Positions 1-9,221 of a DNA stretch of 64,000 bases are shown piece by piece. How positions within the stretch are numbered: the stretch's first letter is position 1; each line of letters starts with the position of its first letter. The translations under genes were made by a program, and so were the position numbers. The notes beneath the pieces are model-generated. The model made no database searches and was not told the origin of the DNA. It saw nothing but the letters and a program-made list of their open reading frames with translations. The DNA comes from Pedobacter changchengzhani (GTDB lineage: Bacteria > Bacteroidota > Bacteroidia > Sphingobacteriales > Sphingobacteriaceae), in contig NZ_SJCY01000002.1 of assembly GCF_004354365.1 (NCBI RefSeq), positions 310,001-374,000 of the forward strand, in the 5' to 3' direction.

Positions 1-2
1 GA

Positions 3-362
3 GAAATTTTTGGCATTTTAGAGCAATTTGGCAAAGTTTGGAGGTTGGGTGCTAACGAAAACACCGAAATAAAATTTTATAGTAAGGTTAAAATTGGTGA
101 TAAAAAGATTAAAGCTGGAACTTATAGCCTTTTTGCCATTCCGAATAAAGAAAGTTGGATAATCATTTTAAATAAAAATATTGATAGATGGGGTGCTTTT
201 ACTTACGATGAATCGAAAGATGTGCTTCGTGTAGAAGTTCCGGTTCAAAACTTGAGTAAGCCGTTGGAATATTTATCTATCACTTTTAAAGAGGTAAAGA
301 ATGGTGCAAACATGATAATCGGGTGGGATAAAACAGTTGTAGAATTACCAATTGTATTTTAA
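3..362 (+). CDS. DUF2911 family protein, 5'-truncated by window edge
   Basis: The reading frame is open from base 3, so the gene starts upstream of the window and only its C-terminal ~119 residues are visible. The segment FGKVWRLGANENTEIKF, followed by a GTYSLFAIP stretch, is characteristic of DUF2911, a domain of exported Bacteroidota proteins with no established biochemical role. A TTG at base 45 could be mistaken for a start, but the family match continues upstream of it. A hairpin with a T-run follows the stop, so this is the last gene of its transcript. Family assignment is confident; function is unknown. Confidence 0.85.
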   Translation, partial: EIFGILEQFGKVWRLGANENTEIKFYSKVKIGDKKIKAGTYSLFAIPNKESWIIILNKNIDRWGAFTYDESKDVLRVEVPVQNLSKPLEYLSITFKEVKNGANMIIGWDKTVVELPIVF

Positions 363-392
363 TAAAATTGTTTTTTTACATATAGATATTGA

Positions 393-422
393 GGGTTTCA
401 GCTTGCTGAAGCCCTTTTTTTT
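393..422 (+). terminator. Rho-independent terminator
   Basis: A 9-bp stem (gggtttcag / ctgaagccc, one G-U pair) closes a 4-nt loop and is followed by a run of eight or more T. It lies about 30 bp after the DUF2911 stop codon. Confidence 0.85.
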
Positions 423-476
423 GTAAATATGGAGGCACCAATTTTTTTAAAAAAGCACTCAGCTCAAAACAAATCT

Positions 477-1550
477 TTAAAACTTAACTTCTAAATCAAC
501 ACTATTTGTTCCCTTTGCAGGCATTAACCAATCTGGGCCAGTTTGAATAAGTCTAATCGCTTCTGCATCTGCCTCTTTACTTAAGCTTTTTGTTACTTTA
601 ATGTTTTCTGGTCGGCCGTTTTTATTAACGTTAAAGCTTAGCAAAACCTTTCCTTGCACACCGGTTTTGTTTGCAAGTTTATTGTTTAAACTTAAATATT
701 TATCATAATCGGCAACTGCCGGAATAGGTTTTGTTGATGTTGTCGTTTTTCCATTTAAAACAGATGCGCTTTTCGCCGAAACTTGTGCAGCATTCTCAAT
801 TTGTTTCTTTTTAGCCAGTTGAACATTTGCCGCCACCACCTCGCTCATTACGCGATCTTTACCTGCGTTTAAGTTAATTTTATTAGAATCTACCGCCGTT
901 ACGTAGTTGCCATCTGCTCGCGAAAGTTTGGCCTGTTCCACTCTCGCTACGGAAGCAACACGTTCACTTTTAACCGCTACAATTTCTTCGTTTATTACGG
1001 GTGCGGTTGGCTGGCTAACAATTGCATTTGGAGCTTTAACTTTCTTATTGTTTACCGCCAGCTTATCTTTTTTCGAATCTTCAATCGCTTTATCAATTAA
1101 AGCATTTTTTTCTGAAGCGATTGTTTTGGAGTCTGCATTTTTTAGTTCGGGCTTATTTGCAGCTAAAGCATTATTCGAATCTAAATTAACAATTACGCAT
1201 TTCGATTTTCTTTGTGCAGTTTCTACATTTTTACGGTTGTTTTCTCTCATGAAAAACAAAATACTCACACTTAAAAAAATAACGGTAGCTGCAGCTGCAA
1301 TACTCATTCGTTGTGTTGTAATGCCCCAAAGTTTTCGTTTTACTGGTTTTTGTGCAATCCTATCGTGCAGTTTCTTCTGTAGAATAGAAAAATTTTGTTT
1401 TCGTTTTGGCGATTGCCTTAGTCCTTCCAACGCATCGGCAATAAAAGGATCTTCTAGCGCCTGCTTTTCAACAAAGTGCATCGCTTTCCCATCAAGTTTA
1501 CCATCAAGGTAATCTTCTAAAACATCTATATCTAACCAATCTTTATTCAC
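477..1550 (-). CDS. Membrane anti-sigma-like protein with C-terminal TonB-type domain
   Basis: This 357-residue protein has a short acidic N-terminal domain (about 1-75), one transmembrane helix near residues 80-100 (IAAAATVIFLSVSILFFM), a long Lys/Ala/Ser-rich periplasmic linker, and a C-terminal TonB-like fold (about 275-357) containing GKVLLSFNVNKNGRPENIKV. The gene starts 8 bp inside the end of the ECF sigma gene, so the two are translationally coupled and this is probably the cognate anti-sigma factor. The TonB-like end suggests it could contact an outer-membrane receptor. The anti-sigma role is inferred from the arrangement; the N-terminal domain was not matched to a named family. Confidence 0.75.
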   Translation of the reverse strand: MNKDWLDIDVLEDYLDGKLDGKAMHFVEKQALEDPFIADALEGLRQSPKRKQNFSILQKKLHDRIAQKPVKRKLWGITTQRMSIAAAATVIFLSVSILFFMRENNRKNVETAQRKSKCVIVNLDSNNALAANKPELKNADSKTIASEKNALIDKAIEDSKKDKLAVNNKKVKAPNAIVSQPTAPVINEEIVAVKSERVASVARVEQAKLSRADGNYVTAVDSNKINLNAGKDRVMSEVVAANVQLAKKKQIENAAQVSAKSASVLNGKTTTSTKPIPAVADYDKYLSLNNKLANKTGVQGKVLLSFNVNKNGRPENIKVTKSLSKEADAEAIRLIQTGPDWLMPAKGTNSVDLEVKF

Positions 1551-2121
1551 TGCTATTTTTCTCCATGCAAATTTTCAAATTCCGTTTCCCATTCTGTATA
1601 TAGCTCTTAACCTTAAGCACTTCATAACCAGTAATATCCGAAACCTCTTTATAACATTTCTCCTGCAAATAAAATAAATCTACACTTTTTCGTTGCTCTT
1701 CTGATAAGGTTTCCATGCACTTTTCCATAGCGGTAAGTTGCGTTTCTTTTGTATTGTCTATATCAAGATGCACAAACTCCCTGTTTTCCACAAAAGCATC
1801 ATCTAGCGAAATGTTATTTTGTTTAGACGATTTTCTCAGTGCCATTAAACAATGGTTGCGCGTTAAAACATGCAACCAACTTTTAAAATTCTGCACTTCA
1901 TAAATCTTCAATTTTGTAACTAATTCTTCAAAAATCTGCATTACAGCGTCTTTGCTCTGCTCTTCATCTTTAAAATAATTAAAGCAAACCCCATAAACCA
2001 AATGCATATATTTATTGTACAACGTGCCCAATGCATCAAGTTCTCCCGAATTTTTATATTCGGCAATCAGTTGCGCATCTTCTTGCTGTTGGTTTCCAGC
2101 TGTATTTTTTATAAATTTCAA
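1543..2121 (-). CDS. ECF RNA polymerase sigma factor (sigma-70 family)
   Basis: A 192-residue ECF sigma factor. Region 2 is seen at about residues 36-100 (YNKYMHLVYGVCFNYFKDEE, FKSWLHVLTRNHCL), and region 4 with its helix-turn-helix at about 130-185 (LSEEQRKSVDLFYLQEKCYK). No ATG or GTG lies upstream before an in-frame stop, so a TTG start at 2121 is needed. The overlapping downstream gene is the likely anti-sigma factor, so this sigma probably directs an envelope-signal regulon. Its targets cannot be read from the window. The promoter side abuts the 127-bp repeat array. Confidence 0.88.
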   Translation of the reverse strand: MKFIKNTAGNQQQEDAQLIAEYKNSGELDALGTLYNKYMHLVYGVCFNYFKDEEQSKDAVMQIFEELVTKLKIYEVQNFKSWLHVLTRNHCLMALRKSSKQNNISLDDAFVENREFVHLDIDNTKETQLTAMEKCMETLSEEQRKSVDLFYLQEKCYKEVSDITGYEVLKVKSYIQNGKRNLKICMEKNSSE

Positions 2122-2240
2122 AAACTTGGGTGGCTTTAGCTAATTTTTTTCAAGTATAAAAAATATTTCTCAGTGATTGGTTAAAAGTAAATAATAGATT
2201 GGCGTTAAGGTTAGTTATTTCGAAGTGGTGTAATACTCAT

Positions 2241-2823
2241 CGCTGGTCAGGATTTTTAATCCTGACCCCTCGAACTAAAGATTTAAAATCCTCGATTTAT
2301 AACTTTATTTTGCTAACTGCCAAGAATGCTGTGTGGTCTAGCATCCTAATGACTATCGATGGCCTATCGCTGGTCAGGATTTGTAATCCTGACCCCTCAA
2401 ACTGAGGATTTAAAATCCTCGATTTATAACTTTATTTTGCTAACTGCCAAGAATGCTGTGTGGAATAGCATCCTAATGCCTATCGCTGGCCTATCGCTGG
2501 TCAGGATTTGTAATCCTGATCCCTCGAACTAAAGATTTAAAATCCTCGATTTATCGATTTAATTTGCTTACTGTCAAGAACGCTGTGTGGTCTAGCATCC
2601 TAATGCCTATCGATGGCCTATCGCTGGTCAGGATTTGTAATCCAGACCCCTCAAACTGAGGATTTAAAACGCTCGATTTATAACTTTATTTTGCTAACTG
2701 CCAAGAATGCTGTGTGGTCTAGCGTCCTAATGCCTATCGATGGCCTATCGCTGGTCAGGATTTGTAATCCTGACCCCTCAAACTGAGGATTTAAAATCCT
2801 CGATTTATAACTTTATTTTGCAA
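2241..2823. repeat. Tandem array, 127-bp unit, five copies, two palindromes per unit
   Basis: The string cgctggtcag recurs at 2241, 2368, 2495, 2622 and 2749, exactly 127 bp apart. The fifth copy ends around 2823. Each unit holds two inverted repeats: GTCAGGATT-tgt-AATCCTGAC, and GAGGATTT-A-AAATCCTC or a close variant. The units differ by scattered substitutions. The array fills most of the gap between the divergent sigma-factor and lipoprotein genes. Short ORFs inside it are not convincing genes. Confidence 0.95.
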
Positions 2824-2956
2824 ATTGTACCAAAGCATCTCTTCTAACCTTCGTCGTTACCATTCAGCACAAATTCACAAAGTTTGTACTAAGTAAAATA
2901 ATAAGCTTTAATTAGCTTATGGGTAGCTAAAACAAAAACTATTTGTAAAATTGCAC

Positions 2957-3892
2957 ATGACTAAATTTAATGTTTTTTTGGCCTCGGGAATTATTCCATG
3001 CCTAGCTTTTTTAATGGCATGTAATTCGAACACAAAACCTGAAGAAAAACCGATTGTTGCCACAGACAGTGTTTCAATTATCAATAAAAAATTTGGTTTA
3101 GCATTCCAAAATGGCGATAAAATCGTGGCTTCAAGTATTGATACTTTAAAGCAGATTTCGTTTGGTGGAGCCACCGATCCTGCAATTTCGCCTGATGGAA
3201 AGAAAATGGCCTACACTGTTATCGATTCTGCAAAACATAGAACTATTTGGGTTGCCGACTTGGAAAATAAGAGTCAATTACAATTGAAAGTTAACAGCGA
3301 TAATTATTACCAAGCAATGTGGTCGCCGAGGGGCGATAAAATTGCGTTCAATATTTTTACACCTGCAAATGTTTGGAAAATTGGTTTAATAAATGCAGAT
3401 AATACAGGCTTTATTATTTTAAGCAATACAACAAAAATAAATGCTTATTCTCCAACATGGAAAAGTGAAAGCGAGATTTTGGCGCATGATTTAAGCAACC
3501 TTTATACATTCGATAGCTCAGGAAAAATCATCAAGACAGAATCAATTGCGAAGCTGATCGGTGCAGACTATTTAATCTCTAGCAGTAACCGTTTTTTTTA
3601 CACCAGAGATGGTAAGAAATTGGTTTTTAATGCTGGAACTAATGAAAAGATAGACGGTTTAGAAGGTCCAATGGAAGCCGTTTATATTTTAGATTTAACC
3701 ACTAAAAAAATTGAAAAGATTAGTCCAAATGGGATGAACGTAACTTATATTTTCTTAACTGCTGATGACCGTATTTTTTACAGCGGTGGCGAAAAACCTT
3801 TTACAAAGCGTATGATCTATATTTCGGACTTAGCTGGGAAGATTAAGAAAATAGTTGACCACGGTGATAACCCAAGTGGCGCTTTACAATAA
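2957..3892 (+). CDS. Lipoprotein with TolB/WD40-like (PD40) beta-propeller repeats
   Basis: The N-terminus is a lipoprotein signal peptide with lipobox LMAC at residues 19-22. The mature part has PD40-type blades: DPAISPDGKKMAYT, WSPRGDKIAFN and FYTRDGKKLVFNAG, each followed by a VADLEN- or YILDLT-like strand. This resembles TolB C-terminal propellers and suggests an envelope binding or scaffold protein; no catalytic domain is seen. ATG at 2957 is preferred to the TTG at 2951 because it begins the signal peptide directly. The last ~110 bp of the gene are the founding copy of the 216-bp tandem array downstream, so its 3' end exists in five versions. Substrate unknown. Confidence 0.8.
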   Translation: MTKFNVFLASGIIPCLAFLMACNSNTKPEEKPIVATDSVSIINKKFGLAFQNGDKIVASSIDTLKQISFGGATDPAISPDGKKMAYTVIDSAKHRTIWVADLENKSQLQLKVNSDNYYQAMWSPRGDKIAFNIFTPANVWKIGLINADNTGFIILSNTTKINAYSPTWKSESEILAHDLSNLYTFDSSGKIIKTESIAKLIGADYLISSSNRFFYTRDGKKLVFNAGTNEKIDGLEGPMEAVYILDLTTKKIEKISPNGMNVTYIFLTADDRIFYSGGEKPFTKRMIYISDLAGKIKKIVDHGDNPSGALQ

Positions 3893-4851
3893 GCTTAATA
3901 AGAATGGTGATTTTCTAATGTTTTATGGAGGATTAAAAATCCTCAGCTCAATAAGTCAGGAAAACATTTCCTGACTAGCGAACATTAAAACGCTCATTGC
4001 GGTGCCGAAAAACCTTTTACAAAGCGTATGATTTATGTTTCGGACTTAGCTGGCAAGATTAACAAAATAGTTGACCACGGTGATAACCCAAGTGGCACTT
4101 TACAATAAGCTTAATAAGAATGGTGATTTTCTAATGTTTTATGGAGGATTAAAAATCCTCAGCTCAATAAGTCAGGAAAACATTTCCTGACTAACGAACA
4201 TTAAAACGCTCATTGCGGTGCCGAAAAACCTTTTACAAAGCGTATCATTTATATTTCGGACTTAGCTGGGAAGATTAACAAAATAGTTGACCACGGTGAC
4301 AACCCAAGTGGCGCTTTACAATAAGCTTAATAAGAAGGGTAATTTTCTAATGTTTTATGGAGGATTAAAAATCCTCAGCTCAAGAAGTCAGGAAAACATT
4401 TCCTGAATAGCGAGCATTAAAACGCTCATTGAGGTGCCGAAAAACCTTTTACAAAGCGTATGATTTATGTTTCGGACTTAGCTGGAAAGATTAAGAAAAT
4501 AGTTGACCACGGTGATAACCCAAGTGGCGCTTTACAATAACCTTAATAAGAATGGTGATTTTCTAATGTTTTATGGAGGATTAAAAATCCTCAGCCCAAT
4601 AAGTCAGGAAAACATTTCCTGACTAGCGAACATTAAAACGCTCATTGCGGCGCCGAAAAACCTTTTACAAAGCGTATGATTTATGTTTCTGACTTAGCTG
4701 GAAAGATTAAGAAAATAGTTGACCACGGTGATAACCCAAGTGGCGCTTTACAAAAAGCTTAATAAAAGGGGTGATTTTCTAATGTTTTATGGAGGATTAA
4801 AAATCCTCAGCTCAATAAGTCAGGAAAACATTTCCTGACCAGCGAACATTA
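3783..4851. repeat. Tandem array, 216-bp unit, five copies, founded on a gene 3' end
   Basis: The string gaaaaacctt recurs at 3791, 4007, 4223, 4439 and 4655, exactly 216 bp apart. Copy 1 is the true 3' end of the lipoprotein gene. Copies 2-5 repeat the last ~34 codons plus ~114 bp of downstream DNA with two palindromes (GGAGGATT-aaa-AATCCTC and GTCAGGAAAA-cat-TTCCTGAC). Copies 2-5 have no start codon or upstream coding sequence, so they are gene-tail remnants. Homology stops at about 4851. Confidence 0.95.
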
Positions 4852-5018
4852 AGACTTTCTGCAAAGCAGAGAGATTGTTCCAAAATTACTCCTACGAAGC
4901 TTCGTCGGCTAAGTTTTTAAAACACGTCGTGAACAAAGTGCACTCTAGAATTTTAAAAGTTTCGGACCTGATAAGCTAGGGGAGTTTTTTTTGCCAGCTT
5001 CGGTATATTCTACACTTT
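4852..5018. other. Intergenic spacer without recognised gene
   Basis: No coding region is supported here. A small hairpin (ctttctgc-aaa-gcagagag) lies at about 4855-4873, immediately after the 216-bp array. The rest is AT-rich with no recognised motif. Confidence 0.5.
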
Positions 5019-5110
5019 GCAAACCCTATTTTTTGCACGGATTTAATTAATCTAAACCCGATTTAGCGAGATGCCGATTTTTCTTCGGCAGAAGCGAGAG
5101 CGGGGCTGCT
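5019..5110. repeat. Interspersed intergenic element, TAAACCCGA...GCGGGGCTG family
   Basis: It contains TAAACCCGA at 5053-5061, an inner hairpin (gccga-tttttct-tcggc) and ends in GCGGGGCTGC. The left flank, with attttttgcac, matches the left flank of the element at 15308-15420. A further relative lies at 19486-19543. It is richer in GC than its surroundings and no protein is encoded. Confidence 0.6.
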
Positions 5111-5180
5111 TTTTCGAAAGTGTGCCGGAACTTGTTTTTCTAACATTTTTTATTCCTCAAAGTACTAATCAATCCTGCTG

Positions 5181-5212
5181 TTTGTAATTCGCTTTATTTT
5201 AAGGTACTTTTG
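5181..5212 (+). promoter_or_regulatory. Bacteroidota-type promoter for the DEAD-box helicase gene
   Basis: TTTG at 5181-5184, a 20-bp spacer and TACTTTTG at 5205-5212 match the Bacteroidota -33/-7 consensus (TTTG, N19-21, TAnnTTTG). The predicted transcription start lies about 16 nt before the TTG start codon at 5235. Confidence 0.65.
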
Positions 5213-5234
5213 CGTAATAATTAAATACAACAGA

Positions 5235-6455
5235 TTGAATTTTACCGACTTTAACTTTAACCCAGATTTATACGAAGGCCTAATGGCTATGGGGTATAAA
5301 AGCGCTACTCCAATACAAGAACAAGCTATACCTGTAATTTTGGATAACCACGACCTTATTGCCTGCGCCCAAACGGGTACAGGTAAAACTGCTAGTTATC
5401 TTTTACCTGTTATGGATAAAATTATGCGCGCGAAAGAAAGGCACAACAATACTTTAATTTTAGCCCCAACTCGCGAACTTGCTCAACAAATTGATTTGCA
5501 GGTTGAAGCACTTGCATATTTTACAAATATTAGTTCGTTAGCTGTTTATGGCGGAGGCGACGGGATTGCTTATGAACAGCAAAAACGCTCGATGCGTGAT
5601 GGTGTTGATGTTATTATTGCTACTCCAGGTCGTTTAATGGCACATTTATCATCTGGAGTTTTAAAATTAGAACATTTGCAACACCTAATTTTAGATGAAG
5701 CAGATAGGATGTTGGATATGGGTTTTTATGATGATATTATCCGCATTATAAGTTATTTGCCAGCTAATAGACAAACGCTTTTATTCTCGGCTACAATGGC
5801 ACCGAAAATAAGAAATATGGCGGCAAAAATTTTGCAGAATCCACAGCAAATTACCATTTCTATAGCTAAACCAGCTGAGGGAATTGATCAACAAGCTTAT
5901 TTAATTCACGATCAACAGAAGCAAGCTTTATTAACCGAAATATTTAAAAGCGGGCAATATAAAAGCAGTATTATCTTCGTTTCTACAAAGGATAAAGTTA
6001 AAGCGTTGTATAAAACCTTTAAAAGTTTGGGATTAAAAGCAGAGGCTTTCCATTCAGATTTAGAACAAAAAGAACGGGAAGACATTCTGCTGGCATTTAA
6101 AAACCGTAGGTTACCAATTTTAATTGGAACGGATGTTTTATCGCGTGGTATTGATGTAGAGGGAATTGATTTAGTTGTAAATTACGATGTACCCGGCGAC
6201 CCCGCAGATTATGTACATAGAATTGGCAGAACGGCACGTGCAGAAACCAAAGGAACTGCAATTACGCTTGTGAACGGCAGAGATAAGCGGAAGTTTGATA
6301 ATATAGAAAAACTGATTGAAAAAGAAGTGCCAAAAATGCCTTTATCAGCTGCGATTGCCGCAATGGAAATTAAGCATGTAGAAGAGAAAAGACCTCATCA
6401 AAATAACGGTAAGAAAAAGGTTTGGCATAAAAAGAAACCTAAACCTACAACATAA
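5235..6455 (+). CDS. DEAD-box ATP-dependent RNA helicase, RhlE-like
   Basis: A 406-residue helicase that should unwind RNA duplexes in ribosome assembly or mRNA turnover. Motifs in order: Q motif around residues 21-31, Walker A AQTGTGKT (45-52), PTRELAQ (78-84), TPGR (130-133), DEAD (154-157), SAT (185-187), then the second RecA domain with RGIDVEGIDLVVNYD and HRIGRTAR. A short basic tail (NGKKKVWHKKKPKP) probably binds RNA. No in-frame ATG lies between the promoter and the conserved N-terminus, so TTG at 5235 is the likely start. Assignment to the RhlE branch rests on overall resemblance. Confidence 0.93.
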   Translation: MNFTDFNFNPDLYEGLMAMGYKSATPIQEQAIPVILDNHDLIACAQTGTGKTASYLLPVMDKIMRAKERHNNTLILAPTRELAQQIDLQVEALAYFTNISSLAVYGGGDGIAYEQQKRSMRDGVDVIIATPGRLMAHLSSGVLKLEHLQHLILDEADRMLDMGFYDDIIRIISYLPANRQTLLFSATMAPKIRNMAAKILQNPQQITISIAKPAEGIDQQAYLIHDQQKQALLTEIFKSGQYKSSIIFVSTKDKVKALYKTFKSLGLKAEAFHSDLEQKEREDILLAFKNRRLPILIGTDVLSRGIDVEGIDLVVNYDVPGDPADYVHRIGRTARAETKGTAITLVNGRDKRKFDNIEKLIEKEVPKMPLSAAIAAMEIKHVEEKRPHQNNGKKKVWHKKKPKPTT

Positions 6456-6458
6456 AAA

Positions 6459-6491
6459 AAAGGCTGAGATTTTAAATCTTGGCCTTTTTTT
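6459..6491. terminator. Bidirectional Rho-independent terminator
   Basis: aaggctgagatt / aatcttggcctt forms a 12-bp stem with G-U pairs, flanked by an A-run on one side and a T-run on the other. It serves the convergent helicase and FAD-protein genes. Confidence 0.8.
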
Positions 6492-6510
6492 ATGAGTAAT
6501 CAATTTGCGC

Positions 6511-7704
6511 TTACCTTAAAATTCGCCCTGTTCTATCAACTTGTATAAAATCAAATGGATTTAGGTAAACACTAACCAAGGCAGAAAATTCTCTACGTGT
6601 TAACAATTTTTTCATATCAAAATTCGACTTAAAACCATAAACTTTTAGCCAATCTTTTTCGAGTGCTAATTTGGTTGCTTCTGGCGATTTATTACCTAAT
6701 GCGGCAACTAAAGAGATGCTATTCTCTAAATTTATAGGTACATCAACATGGTCGTCGAACCAAATTTGTGCTTTGTAATAATAATCTTTTAAAGGTTGTT
6801 TAATTTCATTGTAGGTAACCAATTCATCAGGATTGAATAACAATTTGCCATTTTTAAATTCTCCTTTTAGCAAGCCAGTTGTGGCTACTTTTTGTATCGC
6901 CAACCAATTAGAATCGGTAACCCTAATATCTTCAAAAGGTAACAGGGCACATTTATAAGTAAGTAATTCGATTTGAATCTTTTTTAAATTTGACAAACTT
7001 GTTTTGGTGTTAAAAAACGCAGCATACGAGGCTGTTGCTCCTGCTGCTTGGCCAACTTCAAAATAATCGGTAGGGATGTATATTAAATTTTCTTGATTGG
7101 GAATTAATAAGTTCGAAAGCGGTAAAAAGCTTGGCTGGTTAGTTTTATTAACTCCAGCAATTGAAGTCCGGTAAAGGTTATCGCCATAACTAAAAGCATT
7201 AACTTCAGCCGGTTTAATAGCATCAATTTTCAGCACCTTTAAAAGATTATCAGATGGTTCTGCAAGCACTAAAACTTTAGCCTTAATATCAGTGCCATTA
7301 CTAAGTTTAATTTTCCAACCGCTTCCAGCTCGTTTAATCTCGGTATAGGAAATGTTATTTATAACTTTAAAAGTTGTTGAACTGTCTGACCATTTATTAA
7401 TAACGACGTTCGACATTTGAAAGTTAAAAGGAGGCAATGCCACACTATCGGGCAATTTAAGCGATTTTCTTGCCTGCTTCACAAACGCTATTGATGTTCC
7501 ATTTTCATCCAACGTAAATAAATCGTCTAACTTAAAACCATCGCTTTGCGTTAAAGCCGTAACGTTTACCGATGAAAGGTTGGCTTGTACTACCGCAGCA
7601 AATGCAGCATTGCCATTGCCAATAACCAATACATCTGTTTTAATATTTTGCGCTTGTATTAAAAATGGAAATAGGAGCAGTGAAATAAAAAATAATCTTT
7701 TCAT
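6511..7704 (-). CDS. Exported FAD-dependent oxidoreductase-like protein
   Basis: After a signal peptide (MKRLFFISLLLFPFLIQAQ) comes a Rossmann dinucleotide-binding signature, TDVLVIGNGNAAFAAVVQA, typical of FAD_oxidored-type proteins. A second conserved stretch, YFEVGQAAGATASYAAFF, resembles the C-terminal FAD-contact motif of the same group. The substrate is not evident. The start is placed at 7704 because the signal peptide begins there and a -7 element (TAATTTTG on the minus strand, 7715-7708) lies 3 nt upstream, inside any longer version. It is convergent with the helicase gene. Confidence 0.7.
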   Translation of the reverse strand: MKRLFFISLLLFPFLIQAQNIKTDVLVIGNGNAAFAAVVQANLSSVNVTALTQSDGFKLDDLFTLDENGTSIAFVKQARKSLKLPDSVALPPFNFQMSNVVINKWSDSSTTFKVINNISYTEIKRAGSGWKIKLSNGTDIKAKVLVLAEPSDNLLKVLKIDAIKPAEVNAFSYGDNLYRTSIAGVNKTNQPSFLPLSNLLIPNQENLIYIPTDYFEVGQAAGATASYAAFFNTKTSLSNLKKIQIELLTYKCALLPFEDIRVTDSNWLAIQKVATTGLLKGEFKNGKLLFNPDELVTYNEIKQPLKDYYYKAQIWFDDHVDVPINLENSISLVAALGNKSPEATKLALEKDWLKVYGFKSNFDMKKLLTRREFSALVSVYLNPFDFIQVDRTGRILR

Positions 7705-7808
7705 ATTCAAAATTACGATTTGTAGCAATATGACTTAAAAGGGTGAATTTTTAATGAATTGGCATCAAATTTAACTAAATTTAACTTAAACAGTAATATA
7801 CGTTATTT

Positions 7809-9206
7809 ATGGTTAAAGAGATTATTTCGGTGTTTGAACAGCAACAAAAGCATAAGTTTGAATTGCGTAAAACAGATGCCAAAACTAGAATCGAGAAATT
7901 AAAACGTTTAAAAGAATTTATTGAAAACAACGAAGAAGACATTTATGCAGCCTTAGAAAAAGATTTGAGGAAAAGCAGGTTTGAGAGTGCTGTTACGGAG
8001 TTGATATTTACCTACATGGAAATAGACCATGCTGTAAAAAAATTGAAAGGTTGGATGAAGCCAAAAAGTGCATCAAGAACTTTGAGCAATTTTTTCGCAA
8101 GTAATAAATTATATTATGAGCCCAAAGGCGTTTGCTTAATTATTGCGCCATGGAATTACCCATTTCAATTAATTATGAGTCCGCTTATTTCTGCCATCGC
8201 AGCCGGTAACTGTGTGATGTTAAAGCCTTCGGAAATTAGTTCTGCCACGGCCAACGTAATAAATAAGCTTATTACCAAATGTTTTGATAAGCATGAAATT
8301 GCATGTTTTGAAGGCGATGCCGAGGTTTCTACAGCGTTATTGAAGTTGCCTTTCGACCATATTTTTTTCACAGGAAGCACAGCTATTGGAAAAGTAGTTA
8401 TGGAAGCGGCTTCTAAAAACTTAACTTCGGTTACTTTAGAATTAGGTGGAAAATCGCCCGTAATTATTGATGATACTGCTGATTTACAAAGTTCTGCAGA
8501 AAAAATAGCCTGGGGAAAATTGGTAAATGCCGGACAAACCTGTATCGCTCCAGATTATGTTTTAATTGATGAGAAGCTAGAACAAGCCTTTGTCGATTAC
8601 TACAAAATAGCCGTAAAAAAATTATTTTTTAGAAATAATCAGCTCGACCTACAAATTTTTGGTAAAATTATTAACGAAAAACAATTCGAAAGGTTGGCAA
8701 ACTTAATAAAAGACGCAGTTGAAAAGGGTGGGAAATTAGTTTTTGGTGGCGAGGCAGATAAAAAAACCTTAACCATCCAACCTGCATTGCTAACCGGGGT
8801 TAACCCTGAAAGTAAAATTATGGAAGAAGAAATATTCGGGCCAATCTTACCTGTAATTACCTATAAAAACTTGCAGACAGCCATCGACTTTGTAAATGCG
8901 AAGAACAAACCTTTAGCACTCTATATTTTTAGCGATAGCACACAAAATACAGCGAAAATATTGCATGAAACTTCGGCAGGTGGCACTTGCGTAAACGATG
9001 TTTTGATTCATATTAGCAACCCAAATTTACCTTTTGGCGGTGTTAACAGCAGCGGAATGGGAAGTTGCCATGGGATTTATGGATTTAAAAACTTTTCTCA
9101 CGAAAGATCTGTCGTTTTTCAGTCTAAATTAGGTGTTTCCAAAATGATTTATCCGCCTTACGATGAAAAAATGGGCTTGTTAAAGTGGCTAAAGAAATTG
9201 ATGTAA
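7809..9206 (+). CDS. Aldehyde dehydrogenase, class 3-like
   Basis: A 465-residue NAD(P)-dependent aldehyde dehydrogenase that oxidises aldehydes to carboxylic acids. The catalytic set is complete: N115 in PWNYPFQ, E211 in LELGGKSP, and nucleophile C245 in NAGQTCIAPDYVL. The FTGSTAIGK nucleotide-binding loop lies at 188-196. The length of ~465 and the C-terminal LPFGGVNSSGMGSCHG fit the ALDH3/fatty or aryl aldehyde branch. It is a single-gene unit with no metabolic neighbours, so the substrate is unknown; a housekeeping role in aldehyde detoxification is an inference. Confidence 0.92.
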   Translation: MVKEIISVFEQQQKHKFELRKTDAKTRIEKLKRLKEFIENNEEDIYAALEKDLRKSRFESAVTELIFTYMEIDHAVKKLKGWMKPKSASRTLSNFFASNKLYYEPKGVCLIIAPWNYPFQLIMSPLISAIAAGNCVMLKPSEISSATANVINKLITKCFDKHEIACFEGDAEVSTALLKLPFDHIFFTGSTAIGKVVMEAASKNLTSVTLELGGKSPVIIDDTADLQSSAEKIAWGKLVNAGQTCIAPDYVLIDEKLEQAFVDYYKIAVKKLFFRNNQLDLQIFGKIINEKQFERLANLIKDAVEKGGKLVFGGEADKKTLTIQPALLTGVNPESKIMEEEIFGPILPVITYKNLQTAIDFVNAKNKPLALYIFSDSTQNTAKILHETSAGGTCVNDVLIHISNPNLPFGGVNSSGMGSCHGIYGFKNFSHERSVVFQSKLGVSKMIYPPYDEKMGLLKWLKKLM

Positions 9207-9221
9207 TAAATAGAAAACTAA

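Noticed and set aside
907..1512. 201-residue plus-strand ORF
   Set aside because: Antisense shadow of the anti-sigma gene; its composition mirrors the real frame.
2199..2405. 68-residue ORF in the 127-bp array
   Set aside because: It only covers the first repeat units and is not continued in other copies.
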